Positions 1-8,386 are shown, counted from the first letter of the stretch. The stretch is DNA of 15,216 bases from Candidatus Vogelbacteria bacterium (GCA_016201425.1 JACQCW010000031.1:1-15216); one strand, 5' to 3'. Made by a program: numbers and translations. The notes: generated from the letters alone by a model not told the origin.

Positions 1-1209
1 ATCAAATGGCAATATCCTTTCTAGTGTTGCAATATCTTTCTTAATAGACTCATCTTCTAGAAGATTTGATGCTTTTTCTAAGGCCTGTGACATAAGATTT
101 TCGCCCACTTTTCTCCTAAAGAGTAAACTAATTTCTGTATCGTTTACGACCTGTTTACTATTAGAATCATTTATCTCTCCGAACATATCTTGCCACTTAC
201 GGTTTATTTCTTCTGCTGGAATAATTCCATGTAATAATGAAAAAAAGATAGTTTTTTTATTCTGAACAGAAAGAAGTTTGTCTGGACCGCCGGGAGGCAT
301 CCCAGTTTCTTTCCATTTATAGTGAGATTCTAAAACTACTTCAAGTGGAATCGTGACGAGCAGTATATCAATAACTTTCTCTTCTTTTTTTACCCTTTCT
401 TTAACCCGCTTAATCTGTTGTTCTTTGTGTAGTATTGCTCCAGGATTTGTAGTAAATTGAATACCAATCCTTTCTGTCTCGTTAGTCTCAACTTTCACTC
501 CCCTCACATTTTTCTTTCGTTGAATTATAAAATCAATTTTGGCTTCAACATCCTGTTGGGCGTCTGCGTCCACTATTTCGATGTCGAGGTTGTTATCGAA
601 AATAGCTTTTTTAAGTAAATTTTTTACAATTGTCTCTCCAAGGATACCTGGGGGCATGGCCCTTCCTTCGGTGCGTTCAAGAATTTTACCATATGCCTGT
701 TTTTTATAACTATCAGTGTCACGATTTCCGATGGCGTCTTTAGTGATTTGCTTAGTTAACAAATTATATAGTTCGTGCTTTGCCTTTTCAATTAAGTATC
801 TTTTTCTGAGACTTCTTGGAATAATCTCGGGGTCCAAATAATAGCTAATTCCCCATTCTAAATCTGTTAAAATTTCACCTTGCGTTATTGACGATATTTC
901 ACCGAGTCCGCTTGTCGTGTAGTATTGATTGTTTTTAAAAGTTACTTCACGTTGCTCGGGCGTTTTTTCTGGTTTATATTTGGAGTTTTCTAGATTCTTT
1001 ATTTCACTCTTTAAGTCAGCGATAATTTTTTGTTTTTTAGTTTGAAGCTCGAAAATTTCTAGTTGTGTTAGCACATTAGACGAACCGTTTTTGGCTGCGT
1101 CGTTGATATGCCAGTTTATAACTCGTTTTAGTTCTTTGTCCTCATGTTTTAATTTCTCGGACGCGAGTTTTCCATAAACATCTAAATTTTTTCGGAATGT
1201 TTCCTTCAT
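1..1209 (-). CDS. Unrecognised protein, partial; possible PD-(D/E)XK-like nuclease fold
   Basis: I do not recognise this gene. The frame is open from an ATG at 1209 down to the left edge of the window, giving 403 residues with the C-terminus missing. The first 80 or so residues are charged and probably helical. The central part (about 185-255) looks like an alpha/beta domain: a helix with GETIVKNLLKKA (Glu192), then a strand ending EAKIDFII (Glu222, Lys224, Asp226), then a strand IGIQFTTN (Gln251). The order helix-Glu, Asp, then a polar residue on the next strand resembles restriction-endonuclease-like folds, but the last catalytic position is Gln rather than Asp/Glu, so activity is uncertain. 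No signal peptide or membrane segment is visible. It starts 15 bases after the small membrane protein gene and has no Shine-Dalgarno. The coding call is firm; the fold is a guess. Confidence 0.8.
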   Translation of the reverse strand, partial: MKETFRKNLDVYGKLASEKLKHEDKELKRVINWHINDAAKNGSSNVLTQLEIFELQTKKQKIIADLKSEIKNLENSKYKPEKTPEQREVTFKNNQYYTTSGLGEISSITQGEILTDLEWGISYYLDPEIIPRSLRKRYLIEKAKHELYNLLTKQITKDAIGNRDTDSYKKQAYGKILERTEGRAMPPGILGETIVKNLLKKAIFDNNLDIEIVDADAQQDVEAKIDFIIQRKKNVRGVKVETNETERIGIQFTTNPGAILHKEQQIKRVKERVKKEEKVIDILLVTIPLEVVLESHYKWKETGMPPGGPDKLLSVQNKKTIFFSLLHGIIPAEEINRKWQDMFGEINDSNSKQVVNDTEISLLFRRKVGENLMSQALEKASNLLEDESIKKDIATLERILPFD

Positions 1210-1224
1210 AGTTGTTTATATAAA

Positions 1225-1443
1225 TTACTGTATAAAGTGTAGGGTGGAATTCAAAATAAATATTGCTGGCGTCTTAATATAGTCATACCACACGTGTTGA
1301 ATGAAAGACCAAACATATGATAGATTGCCCTGCGTAGTGTCTGAGCTCACGAGTCCCCGTAAGTCAATTTTTAAGTAGCTTAAAATTAGAATAGCTACCA
1401 ATACAAGAATGATAACTCTTATAAAGCCCTTATTCTTTGTCAT
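1225..1443 (-). CDS. Small single-pass membrane protein, unknown function
   Basis: A 72-residue protein that I do not recognise. It begins with a short basic stretch (MTKNKGFIR), followed by one strongly hydrophobic segment at about residues 9-28, then a mainly polar tail with several aromatic residues (Trp, Tyr, Phe, His) that ends FIQ. This fits an N-terminal anchor with a small domain outside the membrane. The frame extends upstream to a TTG, but I chose the ATG at 1443 because it has a normal N-in basic flank and because TATAAT lies six bases upstream. It follows the M23 peptidase by 27 bases on the same strand, so it may be co-expressed with cell-wall genes; that link is inference from position only. 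Confidence 0.6.
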   Translation of the reverse strand: MTKNKGFIRVIILVLVAILILSYLKIDLRGLVSSDTTQGNLSYVWSFIQHVWYDYIKTPAIFILNSTLHFIQ

Positions 1444-1449
1444 GGACTT

Positions 1450-1455
1450 ATTATA
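1450..1455 (-). promoter_or_regulatory. Candidate -10 hexamer for the small membrane protein gene
   Basis: A perfect TATAAT on the minus strand ends six bases before the ATG at 1443. This spacing would place transcription initiation at or next to the start codon, so the message would be nearly leaderless. No convincing -35 element is visible 16-18 bases upstream. The hexamer sits in the 27-base gap after the M23 gene. Confidence 0.4.
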
Positions 1456-1470
1456 CAGTATTTGCAAAAA

Positions 1471-2751
1471 TTATAAATAAAGTAGTGGATTCAAATAACC
1501 ATTCAAGGGTCCTAGTGGTATAGTGTATGTGCCGCACCCCTTAACCTTACTCTTTAAGGTGCCTATTTTAACGGCCTGCGTGGCCACAACACTAAAATGA
1601 AGATGTGGGCCGATTGCGTAACCAGTCTTGCCTGTATAGCCAATAAATTGTCCTCGTTCAACATTTTGACCCTGAGCTACTTTAATGAGAGACAGATGGC
1701 CATATATGCTAGCAAGACCATCCCCGTGGTCAATCATAATCCACTTGCCATACGAGGCACCATAGCAAACTGGATCAGTATCTCCTGTACCAACCACAAT
1801 ACCAGCTGCAGCAGACTTAAGTTGTGTTCCGATGCTTGCTCTCAAGTCGACACCATTATGACCTTTACCATTGTAAATTGCTTGTGTCTTAGAAAACTCT
1901 GTAAGTCCAAAATACTGAGTTATGTAGATCTGATCTAATGGCCACGAAAGTACTTTTACACCGGCGAGAGGTATCTTGCTGGTATCTAAGATAATTTTTA
2001 GATCTGATTCATATTGTAAAAGTTCGTTCCCAACGGCATCCTTTTTCGCCTGCGTATCAGAAAGAAGTTTTTTGAAGTTAGATTCTTTATTTTTTGTATC
2101 AGCAATCAGTTTATTTTTGGTTACGATATTTTGTACGGCAATTTTTTGTTGGTCAGCTAGTTGATCTTTAAGCTTCAGCGCATCGCTTTGTTCGATCTCA
2201 AGATGCCGTTTACTTTCTTCAAGTTCTTTTCTAAGAACTTGAAGATTACTTATGTGTGAGATGATTTTATCCTGGAGTGTTTCAAGCTCAGAAATTTGAT
2301 TCCATATTGTCGATAGATTTTCGTCTGATAGTATTGTCTCGGGCAGTGAATCTCTTTCGCTTTCATATATCAGTCTTAAAGATTCTGATATGCCGGACTC
2401 CCCTTTTGTAATCCTAACATTTTTATCCACTATACTATTTTCTGTATCTTGAATATTTAAGGTTGTTACGTCAATTTTTTTTTGAGTAAGTTTAATATTG
2501 GTGTCGAGAGACCGTTTGATGGCATCCATTTGTTTAAGCTCTGTGGTTAGTGTCTGCTGAGTATTCTGGATGTTCTTAACCTCTTTATTAAGACGAGTGA
2601 TCTCTACCTCAAGCGCAGTTATTTCGCTATTTTTAATGACGATTTTGGACTTTAGCTCATCGGCCGATTGCGCATAAACATTTGGCATCCCGAACAGATG
2701 TAGAATAAGGACCGCCGCAAAAATAAATTTGATATGATTACTTCTTGGCAA
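1471..2751 (-). CDS. Secreted coiled-coil M23 (LytM-type) peptidoglycan endopeptidase
   Basis: A 426-residue protein with EnvC/NlpD-like architecture. Residues 1-28 form a signal peptide (basic start, hydrophobic core FIFAAVLILHLFG, then NVYAQS as the likely cleavage region). Residues about 30-250 are a long, Lys/Glu/Gln-rich coiled coil. Residues about 265-400 are an M23 domain with the zinc ligands in place: His298 and Asp302 (HNGVD), and GPHLHFSV with His383 and His385; a further His is at 352 (YGHL). All catalytic residues appear present, so it may itself cut stem-peptide cross-links rather than only activate an amidase. It has just two cysteines (329 and 406), both in the catalytic domain, which could form a disulfide outside the cell. 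The start is a TTG: no ATG gives an intact signal peptide. It follows gltX by eight bases. Confidence 0.88.
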   Translation of the reverse strand: MPRSNHIKFIFAAVLILHLFGMPNVYAQSADELKSKIVIKNSEITALEVEITRLNKEVKNIQNTQQTLTTELKQMDAIKRSLDTNIKLTQKKIDVTTLNIQDTENSIVDKNVRITKGESGISESLRLIYESERDSLPETILSDENLSTIWNQISELETLQDKIISHISNLQVLRKELEESKRHLEIEQSDALKLKDQLADQQKIAVQNIVTKNKLIADTKNKESNFKKLLSDTQAKKDAVGNELLQYESDLKIILDTSKIPLAGVKVLSWPLDQIYITQYFGLTEFSKTQAIYNGKGHNGVDLRASIGTQLKSAAAGIVVGTGDTDPVCYGASYGKWIMIDHGDGLASIYGHLSLIKVAQGQNVERGQFIGYTGKTGYAIGPHLHFSVVATQAVKIGTLKSKVKGCGTYTIPLGPLNGYLNPLLYL

Positions 2752-2758
2752 AATTTTA

Positions 2759-2764
2759 TTTATA
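2759..2764 (-). promoter_or_regulatory. Candidate -10 hexamer before the M23 peptidase TTG start
   Basis: TATAAA on the minus strand lies exactly seven bases before the TTG start at 2751, overlapping the gltX stop codon. It shares position and near-consensus sequence with the hexamers before scpA, scpB and trpS. The region is very AT-rich, so chance is a real alternative. Confidence 0.25.
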
Positions 2765-4082
2765 ATTTAGAAGCAAATTTTAGTCTCTCGATGGTCTCTT
2801 GTTTTCCAAGTAACTCAGCAAGCGTAAATGGATCCGGCGATTTTTCGGCTCCGGACAGCGCCACTCTCATGGGCCAAAGAACATTACCCCTTCCCTTTTC
2901 GGTAGCGAATTCCCAAATGCTTAATTTTATTTTTTCGGCTATAAACTCTGCATCATTTATTTTCTCTAAAATTGAAATTAAATGGGAAATAAAATCAGTA
3001 GTTTTAAGTAGTGATTTGGTCAACGCGGGCTTTTCGAAGAAGTAGTTTAACTCACCCAATAAGGCCATGTCCGTGATTTCTACAAATCGTGAAATTCGAT
3101 CTCTTAAAATTGGAAGAAAGTTAGTCAGTTGTCTAACTGAAAAATTCGGCAGTGATGTGACTGATTCTGGAAGAAATCTCATCACGTACTCTAGTAGTTT
3201 GGCGTCATTAAGTTGCCTGATATATTCTTTGTTCATCCAGTCTAATTTTTGAATATCAAATACAGCGCCATTTTTATGGACTTTCTCTAGTTTAAATTCA
3301 CGAATCAGACCGTCTAGTGAAAATATCTCGCGCTCGTCACCCGGGTTCCACCCCAGAAGGGCAAGAAAGTTTATAATTGCCTGTGGTAAGTATCCTTGGG
3401 CCAAGTAATCCGACACGGAAGTTGCCCCATGTCTTTTTGATAATTTTGTTTTGTCTGGAGCGAGAATAAGTGGAATATGAGCGTAAAGCGGTCTCTTCGC
3501 TCCGATAGCTTCTTGAATTAAAATTTGCCTTGCGGTGTTTGAAATATGATCTTGTCCGCGTATGACGTGAGTAATACCCACTTCATGATCGTCGATAACA
3601 ACTTGAGGATGATAAAGAACATGATCGAGATCCTTTGCAATGATAAAATCACCCAGATCTGTTGTGTCGGCTTCTATGTCGCCCAATATGAGATCACTGA
3701 AAGTAACTTTACGATTTGGATTCCTGAATCGGATAACTTCACTTTTTTCTCCCGCCTCCCTAGGTTCTTCTTTTGAAATATATGCTGTACCATCTTCAAT
3801 CATTTTTAAAATATACTTTTTATATATCGCTCCTCTTTCGGATGCGCGCATAGGTTTCGGTATCTTCATTCCAAAGAAAAAATCCATAGACTGTATTATA
3901 TTGTCCTCGTACTCTTGCCTCCACTTTTCTCTATTCGTGTCCTCGAGCCTGAAGGTCATCTCTCCCCCATTTTGTTTGGCATAGAAATAATTAAACAACG
4001 CTGTCCGCAAGCTACCAATATGAAGAAGACCAGTTGGGGACGGGGGAAATCTCGTAATTATTTTATTGGTTGTTTTATTCAT
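2760..4082 (-). CDS. gltX: Glutamyl-tRNA synthetase
   Basis: A 440-residue class I synthetase that charges tRNA-Glu with glutamate in the cytoplasm. The HIGH signature is HIGS at residues 21-24 within PPSPTGLLHIGSLRTAL, followed by FRLEDTN. The GluRS-type HVIRGQDHISNT block is at 172-183, and the KMSKS equivalent is KLSKRHG at 213-219. The C-terminal helical anticodon-binding part is present but short, and the protein is somewhat smaller than the usual 465-490 residues. The region after residue 100 has no cysteines, so the zinc-binding variant of the acceptor-binding domain is absent. Whether it also charges tRNA-Gln (non-discriminating type) cannot be read from what I see. The ATG overlaps the end of murG by eight bases, so it is almost certainly in the same transcript. 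Confidence 0.96.
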   Translation of the reverse strand: MNKTTNKIITRFPPSPTGLLHIGSLRTALFNYFYAKQNGGEMTFRLEDTNREKWRQEYEDNIIQSMDFFFGMKIPKPMRASERGAIYKKYILKMIEDGTAYISKEEPREAGEKSEVIRFRNPNRKVTFSDLILGDIEADTTDLGDFIIAKDLDHVLYHPQVVIDDHEVGITHVIRGQDHISNTARQILIQEAIGAKRPLYAHIPLILAPDKTKLSKRHGATSVSDYLAQGYLPQAIINFLALLGWNPGDEREIFSLDGLIREFKLEKVHKNGAVFDIQKLDWMNKEYIRQLNDAKLLEYVMRFLPESVTSLPNFSVRQLTNFLPILRDRISRFVEITDMALLGELNYFFEKPALTKSLLKTTDFISHLISILEKINDAEFIAEKIKLSIWEFATEKGRGNVLWPMRVALSGAEKSPDPFTLAELLGKQETIERLKFASKL

Positions 4083-5199
4083 GAGATAATCCAGTCGTTA
4101 TTAATTCCTTGGCAATTTTAAGAGCAGCATCTTTTGGTGAAAAAACCATAGCCTTTTTTTTCATCTCATCGAGTAAGTCAGGTGATGAGAAAAGTCTTTC
4201 AATTTCGGATAGTAATATTGTGCCTGATAAATTTTTTTCCTCAATTACGATGGCCGCTCCAGATCTTGCATAGGCAAAAGCGTTTGTACGCTGGTCATGA
4301 CTTATATCTTCCGGAATTGGAATAACGATACTAGGTATCCCCCAGGCTGCAAGTTCAAAAATAGTTGATCCTGCACGCGTTATTGCTATATTAGCGATAC
4401 CACCAATCATGCGTAATGCTGTTTCGTTTAGATATGCAAATGGCTTGTATCGATTTTTATTTTGATTTAATTCAAGTAAGAATTTAGCCCTGCGCTCCGC
4501 TTCGATAAAATTTGCTTTACCTGTTTGATGTATTATCTGAAATTTATCAACTAATTGTGGCACAATATCAATGATTGCGTCATTGATATTAAGAGCACCT
4601 TGAGATCCACCCGTGACAAAAATAATCGGGGTATCTCGTTCCAGCTCTAAAAACTCATAAGCGCCGTGTGTTATTGGGGAAAGAATTTCCTTTCTGAGTG
4701 GTGTACCAGTAAGCGCAGTTTTATTTTTTGGGAAATAATTTGCGGCTTCTGGGTATGAGATGGCAATTTTCTGGGCGAATTTTGAAGCCCAAAGATTAAC
4801 TCTCCCCGGTTTGGAATCTGATTCATGAATAATTACGGGGATTCGAAGAATTCTTGCGGCCACGAGAGCAGGAAAACTTGCATATCCACCTTTTCCAAAA
4901 ACTACATCTGGATAGATAGCATATAATTTACCCACAGCACGTAGTACACCACTTACGGTTCTAAAAAAATCTAAGATATTTTTAAATGAAAAATATCTTC
5001 GAAGTTTTCCAGCTGGCACCTCACTGTATATGATGTTATTTTCAAACAATAATCTTTTGTCGTATGGGTTATCAGACATATAGTAAAGCTCTATGTCGAC
5101 TAATTTCTCTGCGTCGGCAATTTCATGAATTGCCTGAGCAACCGCAATAATCGGGTAAAAATGTCCGCCGGTTCCACCGCCAGTGAATAATATTTTCAT
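4075..5199 (-). CDS. murG: MurG, UDP-GlcNAc:lipid I N-acetylglucosaminyltransferase
   Basis: A 374-residue GT28 glycosyltransferase that adds GlcNAc to lipid I to form lipid II on the inner face of the membrane. The N-terminal glycine-rich loop GGGTGGH is at residues 7-13. The lipid-side motif FGKGGYASFP is at 101-110, and the inter-domain TGGSQGA is at 196-202. The UDP-GlcNAc binding segment RAGSTIFELAAWGIPS is at 275-290, followed by ISHDQRTNA, the family's D/H-Q-x-x-N-A position. Length matches the family. It overlaps ftsW through a shared ATGA, so translation is probably coupled, and it overlaps gltX at the other end. The ftsW-murG order matches classical division/cell-wall clusters. Confidence 0.97.
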   Translation of the reverse strand: MKILFTGGGTGGHFYPIIAVAQAIHEIADAEKLVDIELYYMSDNPYDKRLLFENNIIYSEVPAGKLRRYFSFKNILDFFRTVSGVLRAVGKLYAIYPDVVFGKGGYASFPALVAARILRIPVIIHESDSKPGRVNLWASKFAQKIAISYPEAANYFPKNKTALTGTPLRKEILSPITHGAYEFLELERDTPIIFVTGGSQGALNINDAIIDIVPQLVDKFQIIHQTGKANFIEAERRAKFLLELNQNKNRYKPFAYLNETALRMIGGIANIAITRAGSTIFELAAWGIPSIVIPIPEDISHDQRTNAFAYARSGAAIVIEEKNLSGTILLSEIERLFSSPDLLDEMKKKAMVFSPKDAALKIAKELITTGLSHE

Positions 5200-6302
5200 A
5201 TTTTTTTAGTGTTTGAAAATTTAGATATATTTAACAACAACCCAACTTCGGCAAGCGCAAATAAAAGCGCAGTACCTCCATGACTTATGAACAAAAGTGG
5301 CACGCCCGTGAGAGGCAAAATACTCAACATTGCGCCTATATTTATGAAAGATTGGGCCGATATTAGTATAACAATTCCTAAGGCCAAGAGTCTACTAAAT
5401 TGATCTGGTGATCTACAGCTCAATCTGAGTCCTCGAAGAGTAAAGGCCAAATATAATAAAACAATAATAATACATCCAATAAAGCCAAACTCTTCAGCAT
5501 ACACAGCAAATATTGCGTCACCGAGCGGCTCTGGTAGATAGTTAAACTTTTGGATACTTTGACCAAAACCTCTACCGGTAATTTGTCCTGAACCAATTGC
5601 AATCAAAGCTTGTCTGACTTGGTATCCAGCACCAAGGGGGTCTGCCTGTGGATTAAGGAAGGTAGAAATTCTGGCCATTGCATATGGCTTAGTCAAAATT
5701 ACAATTCCAATTCCCAAAATTGCTACAAAAAGAAGTAAGGACAGGTGACTAATTCTACCACCTGCGACAAAAAACATTGCTACACCAGCAATTAAAATAC
5801 AAAGAAGTGTGCCGGTGTCTGGCTGACTAAGTAAAATAATAGAGGGAATAGCCAAGATTAACATCGCCGGTAGAAAACCGTTTCGGAAAGATTGTATTTT
5901 ATCTTTTTTGTAAGATAGCCATGATGCAAAATATATAACAAAACCAAGTTTCAAAAACTCCGAGGGCTGAAACGATATAAATCCTATATCAATCCATCGT
6001 TTTGCGCCCAGAGCATTCAGGCCTAATTTAGGTATAAAGACCAAAAGGGTTAATATTACTGAAAAAACAAATATGTGTGTTGAGTATCGTAGCCAGTTCT
6101 TGTAGTAGATTTTAGATATGACAAAAAGAGCAAGCGAACCAAGTAGTAACCCTAAGAAAAATTGTTTAAAGAGGATGAATAAATAACTGGTTATGCCTTC
6201 TTCGATCATACCTTGGGCTGCGGAAGAAAAAATAAATATCCCAGAAAATACGAGTATTACTACGATAGTAAAGAATAGCCTGTCATAACTTTTGCCCTGC
6301 AT
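5196..6302 (-). CDS. ftsW: FtsW/RodA-family SEDS peptidoglycan glycosyltransferase, probably FtsW
   Basis: A 368-residue polytopic membrane protein (about ten membrane segments) that polymerises lipid II into glycan strands with a partner class B PBP. Family signatures are all present: GAKRWI followed by FQPSEFLKLG, then QPDTGT. Next come the large loop with STFLNPQADPLGAGYQ and IAIGSGQITGRG, then YLPEPLGDAIFAVYAEEFGF with the conserved acidic residue after YLPE. LPLTGVPLLFISHGGT is near the C-terminus. Position directly before murG argues for FtsW rather than RodA. I chose the ATG at 6302. A TTG three codons earlier, touching the stop of the preceding gene, is the alternative. TATGAT lies eight bases before the ATG. 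No cognate PBP is in the window. Confidence 0.93.
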   Translation of the reverse strand: MQGKSYDRLFFTIVVILVFSGIFIFSSAAQGMIEEGITSYLFILFKQFFLGLLLGSLALFVISKIYYKNWLRYSTHIFVFSVILTLLVFIPKLGLNALGAKRWIDIGFISFQPSEFLKLGFVIYFASWLSYKKDKIQSFRNGFLPAMLILAIPSIILLSQPDTGTLLCILIAGVAMFFVAGGRISHLSLLLFVAILGIGIVILTKPYAMARISTFLNPQADPLGAGYQVRQALIAIGSGQITGRGFGQSIQKFNYLPEPLGDAIFAVYAEEFGFIGCIIIVLLYLAFTLRGLRLSCRSPDQFSRLLALGIVILISAQSFINIGAMLSILPLTGVPLLFISHGGTALLFALAEVGLLLNISKFSNTKKI

Positions 6303-6311
6303 ATCTTTCAA

Positions 6312-7313
6312 TCATACCATATTTTTTAAACTTGTAACTATTTTAATATAGAGATTTTCAACGTTTCGATGATATTTTTTACCTAGTGAAGCATAATGTG
6401 AAAGGCCAGGTGAGGAGTTAACTTCGATAAATTTTAAATTAAGTGGTGGTTCTTTAATATTGCCATCCGTAATTAAATCTACCCCAGCAAATCTTAGCCC
6501 AAGTTCTTTAATTAATTTAATCACAGTACTTACATAACCGCTATTAATTGCTGATGTTACGTCTACAGCTGTACCTCCTGTTGAGAGGTTCGCGTTGTCT
6601 AATAGAGTAATTTCTTCATATTGTTTTGGTACATAATCATTAGTAACTTTGTAAAAATACTTCAAACGTTCTTTGATGCGTTCGTCGTTAATGAGAAGTG
6701 ATACATGCCGACCATTGGCTCTGAGTTCTTCTAGTCGTAAAGACAACAGTTCCTCTATGGTATTTGTTCCGTTTCCCTCTAAACGAATTGGTAATCTTTG
6801 ATACGCCATCACAAGTTCATTGTCCAGCACCACTAATCTGTAATCATTTCCCTGAATAAATTCCTCAAGAAGAATAATATTATGCTTTTTGAAAAGGCGT
6901 TTTAGGACGTTAAATAACTGCCGAGCATCGTAAACCTTATATACGTCCTCACCCTGGCTTTTATTATTGGGCTTAACTATTAAGGGGAAACCTAGTTGCT
7001 GAGCGTATGTAACCGCGGCAAAAATATTATTATTCGATTTATTTACGGTGCACCAGTGGTCCGAAAAAAATATCTCTCCTTTTGGTATAGGATATCCAAG
7101 AATATTCATAAAGTATCTTGTGTATCCCTTATCTCTTGATACCTCAGCTGAGCCAAAATTATTTATATCTATACTTGTGTTTTTGAAGTAAAACTTTCGG
7201 CCATTTTCAAATTCAATAGAGCCGGCTTGTTTAAACTTTGGTTCGAGAATAATTTTACAGCCGACTCGTTGTTCGAGGCTTTTTAATATTAAAGGCGTTT
7301 TGATTATTTCCAT
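6312..7313 (-). CDS. ATP-grasp ligase related to the cyanophycin synthetase / GshAB family
   Basis: A 333-residue ATP-grasp enzyme, expected to join a carboxylate to an amine through an acyl-phosphate. Visible motifs: KPNNKSQGEDV (about 114-124), the nucleotide-binding loop; LLEEFIQGNDYRLVVL (about 148-163); YQRLPIRLEGNGTNTIEEL, a CphA/GshAB-type stretch; ANLSTGGTAVDVT (about 241-253); and FIEVNSSPG (about 295-303), with the metal-binding Glu and Asn. It is far shorter than cyanophycin synthetase and lacks that enzyme's C-terminal Mur-ligase-like domain, so it is essentially the ATP-grasp half. The substrate is unknown. It lies between mraY and ftsW, where murD normally sits, which suggests a wall-related amino-acid ligation, though this is inference. 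I chose the ATG at 7313, which overlaps mraY by ten bases; a GTG at 7364 is less likely. Confidence 0.85.
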   Translation of the reverse strand: MEIIKTPLILKSLEQRVGCKIILEPKFKQAGSIEFENGRKFYFKNTSIDINNFGSAEVSRDKGYTRYFMNILGYPIPKGEIFFSDHWCTVNKSNNNIFAAVTYAQQLGFPLIVKPNNKSQGEDVYKVYDARQLFNVLKRLFKKHNIILLEEFIQGNDYRLVVLDNELVMAYQRLPIRLEGNGTNTIEELLSLRLEELRANGRHVSLLINDERIKERLKYFYKVTNDYVPKQYEEITLLDNANLSTGGTAVDVTSAINSGYVSTVIKLIKELGLRFAGVDLITDGNIKEPPLNLKFIEVNSSPGLSHYASLGKKYHRNVENLYIKIVTSLKNMV

Positions 7314-8386
7314 ACATATATTAAATTGCCCAAAATAGCAACGATCATGCCGATTGATGCACACATGATTCCAAGGATCCAGAAACGCATTGTAACTTTA
7401 TAGGGTGGCCACCCGATGGCTTCAAAATGATGATGAATAGGCGCTACCAGAAAAACTTTTTTACCCCTTAACTTTTTTGAAGTCAATTGGATAATATCAG
7501 ATAAAGAGGCCGCGAGAAGTGGGAAGGCGATAATTGGTAAAACAGCCACGGCGTTAGACAAAAATGCCACAACTGATAGAGTCGCGGTTAGGCCCAAGAT
7601 CCCTGTTTCACCCATGTAAAATCTTGCGGGGGGGATGTTAAACCACAAAAAGGCTAAAGTACCGCCGACGATGGTTGCACAGAATGCCGCTAAGTCAATC
7701 TGGTTTTGAGAGAAAGCAATTCCGGCATAGGCGGCAAATATGGAAGCAAGTATACCACCGGATAATCCATCGATTCCGTCAATTACTCCGCCAGAGAAAA
7801 CGGCCAACATTGTCAACATAAAGAATGGTATAAAAAATAACCCGAGAGGGAAATCGCCATAAAGTGGTATAAAAATTGAAGAAACCCCAAGTTTAAAATA
7901 AAACCACCAAGCTCCGATAAACCCTATTAACAGCACAAGTAAAATACGCTTAATGAGTGACAGCCCACCAGCAGTGTAACCTCCACCGCCTTTGACTTGA
8001 AGAAAGTCGTCAATAAGTCCAACAACCGAAGCAGCCACAAGTGTAAAAAGTGGTAACCAAGTTTGGTTTTGACTAAAAAAGTTTAACTTTACAGTGCTTA
8101 CTGATGGAAACAAAAGTGCGATTAACCAAACAATTAGAATTGTAAATAGTACACTAGCCCAAATAATAATGCCGCCCATTCTTGGAGTATTTACTTCTCT
8201 TTCTTTGTGCAGCTGGTTAAAAATTGGAGTTTCCCCTCCCCCCAAGGCTTCGTTACGTGGCTTCTTCTTCCACATTTTATTGGCGTATAAATAGTTTGTT
8301 ACTGCTGGAGTTATGACGATTCCAACTGTGAATGAGATCGCAAGTGCTATGAAAATTTTAACAATATTTATAATCATCGGTGACAT
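7304..8386 (-). CDS. mraY: MraY, phospho-N-acetylmuramoyl-pentapeptide transferase
   Basis: A 360-residue, roughly ten-helix membrane enzyme of the PNPT family that transfers phospho-MurNAc-pentapeptide to undecaprenyl phosphate to give lipid I. Motifs: PRMGG at 68-72; the Asp pair in VVGLIDDFLQV (126-127); VIDGIDGLSGG (201-211, Asp203); and APIHHHFE (315-322), the MraY-specific triple-His loop. Two positions depart from the family. The segment normally reading MGD-V/T-GS is MGETG here, with Glu260 in place of the metal-binding Asp. The Asn usually three residues before the DG-x-DG Asp is Gly200. The rest is well preserved, so I read it as functional but divergent. It starts four bases after the carboxypeptidase stop, with no Shine-Dalgarno. 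Confidence 0.95.
   Translation of the reverse strand: MSPMIINIVKIFIALAISFTVGIVITPAVTNYLYANKMWKKKPRNEALGGGETPIFNQLHKEREVNTPRMGGIIIWASVLFTILIVWLIALLFPSVSTVKLNFFSQNQTWLPLFTLVAASVVGLIDDFLQVKGGGGYTAGGLSLIKRILLVLLIGFIGAWWFYFKLGVSSIFIPLYGDFPLGLFFIPFFMLTMLAVFSGGVIDGIDGLSGGILASIFAAYAGIAFSQNQIDLAAFCATIVGGTLAFLWFNIPPARFYMGETGILGLTATLSVVAFLSNAVAVLPIIAFPLLAASLSDIIQLTSKKLRGKKVFLVAPIHHHFEAIGWPPYKVTMRFWILGIMCASIGMIVAILGNLIYVWK

Noticed and set aside
5420..5602. A 60-codon minus-strand frame inside ftsW.
   Set aside because: It is out of frame within the well-conserved FtsW catalytic loop and has no features of its own.
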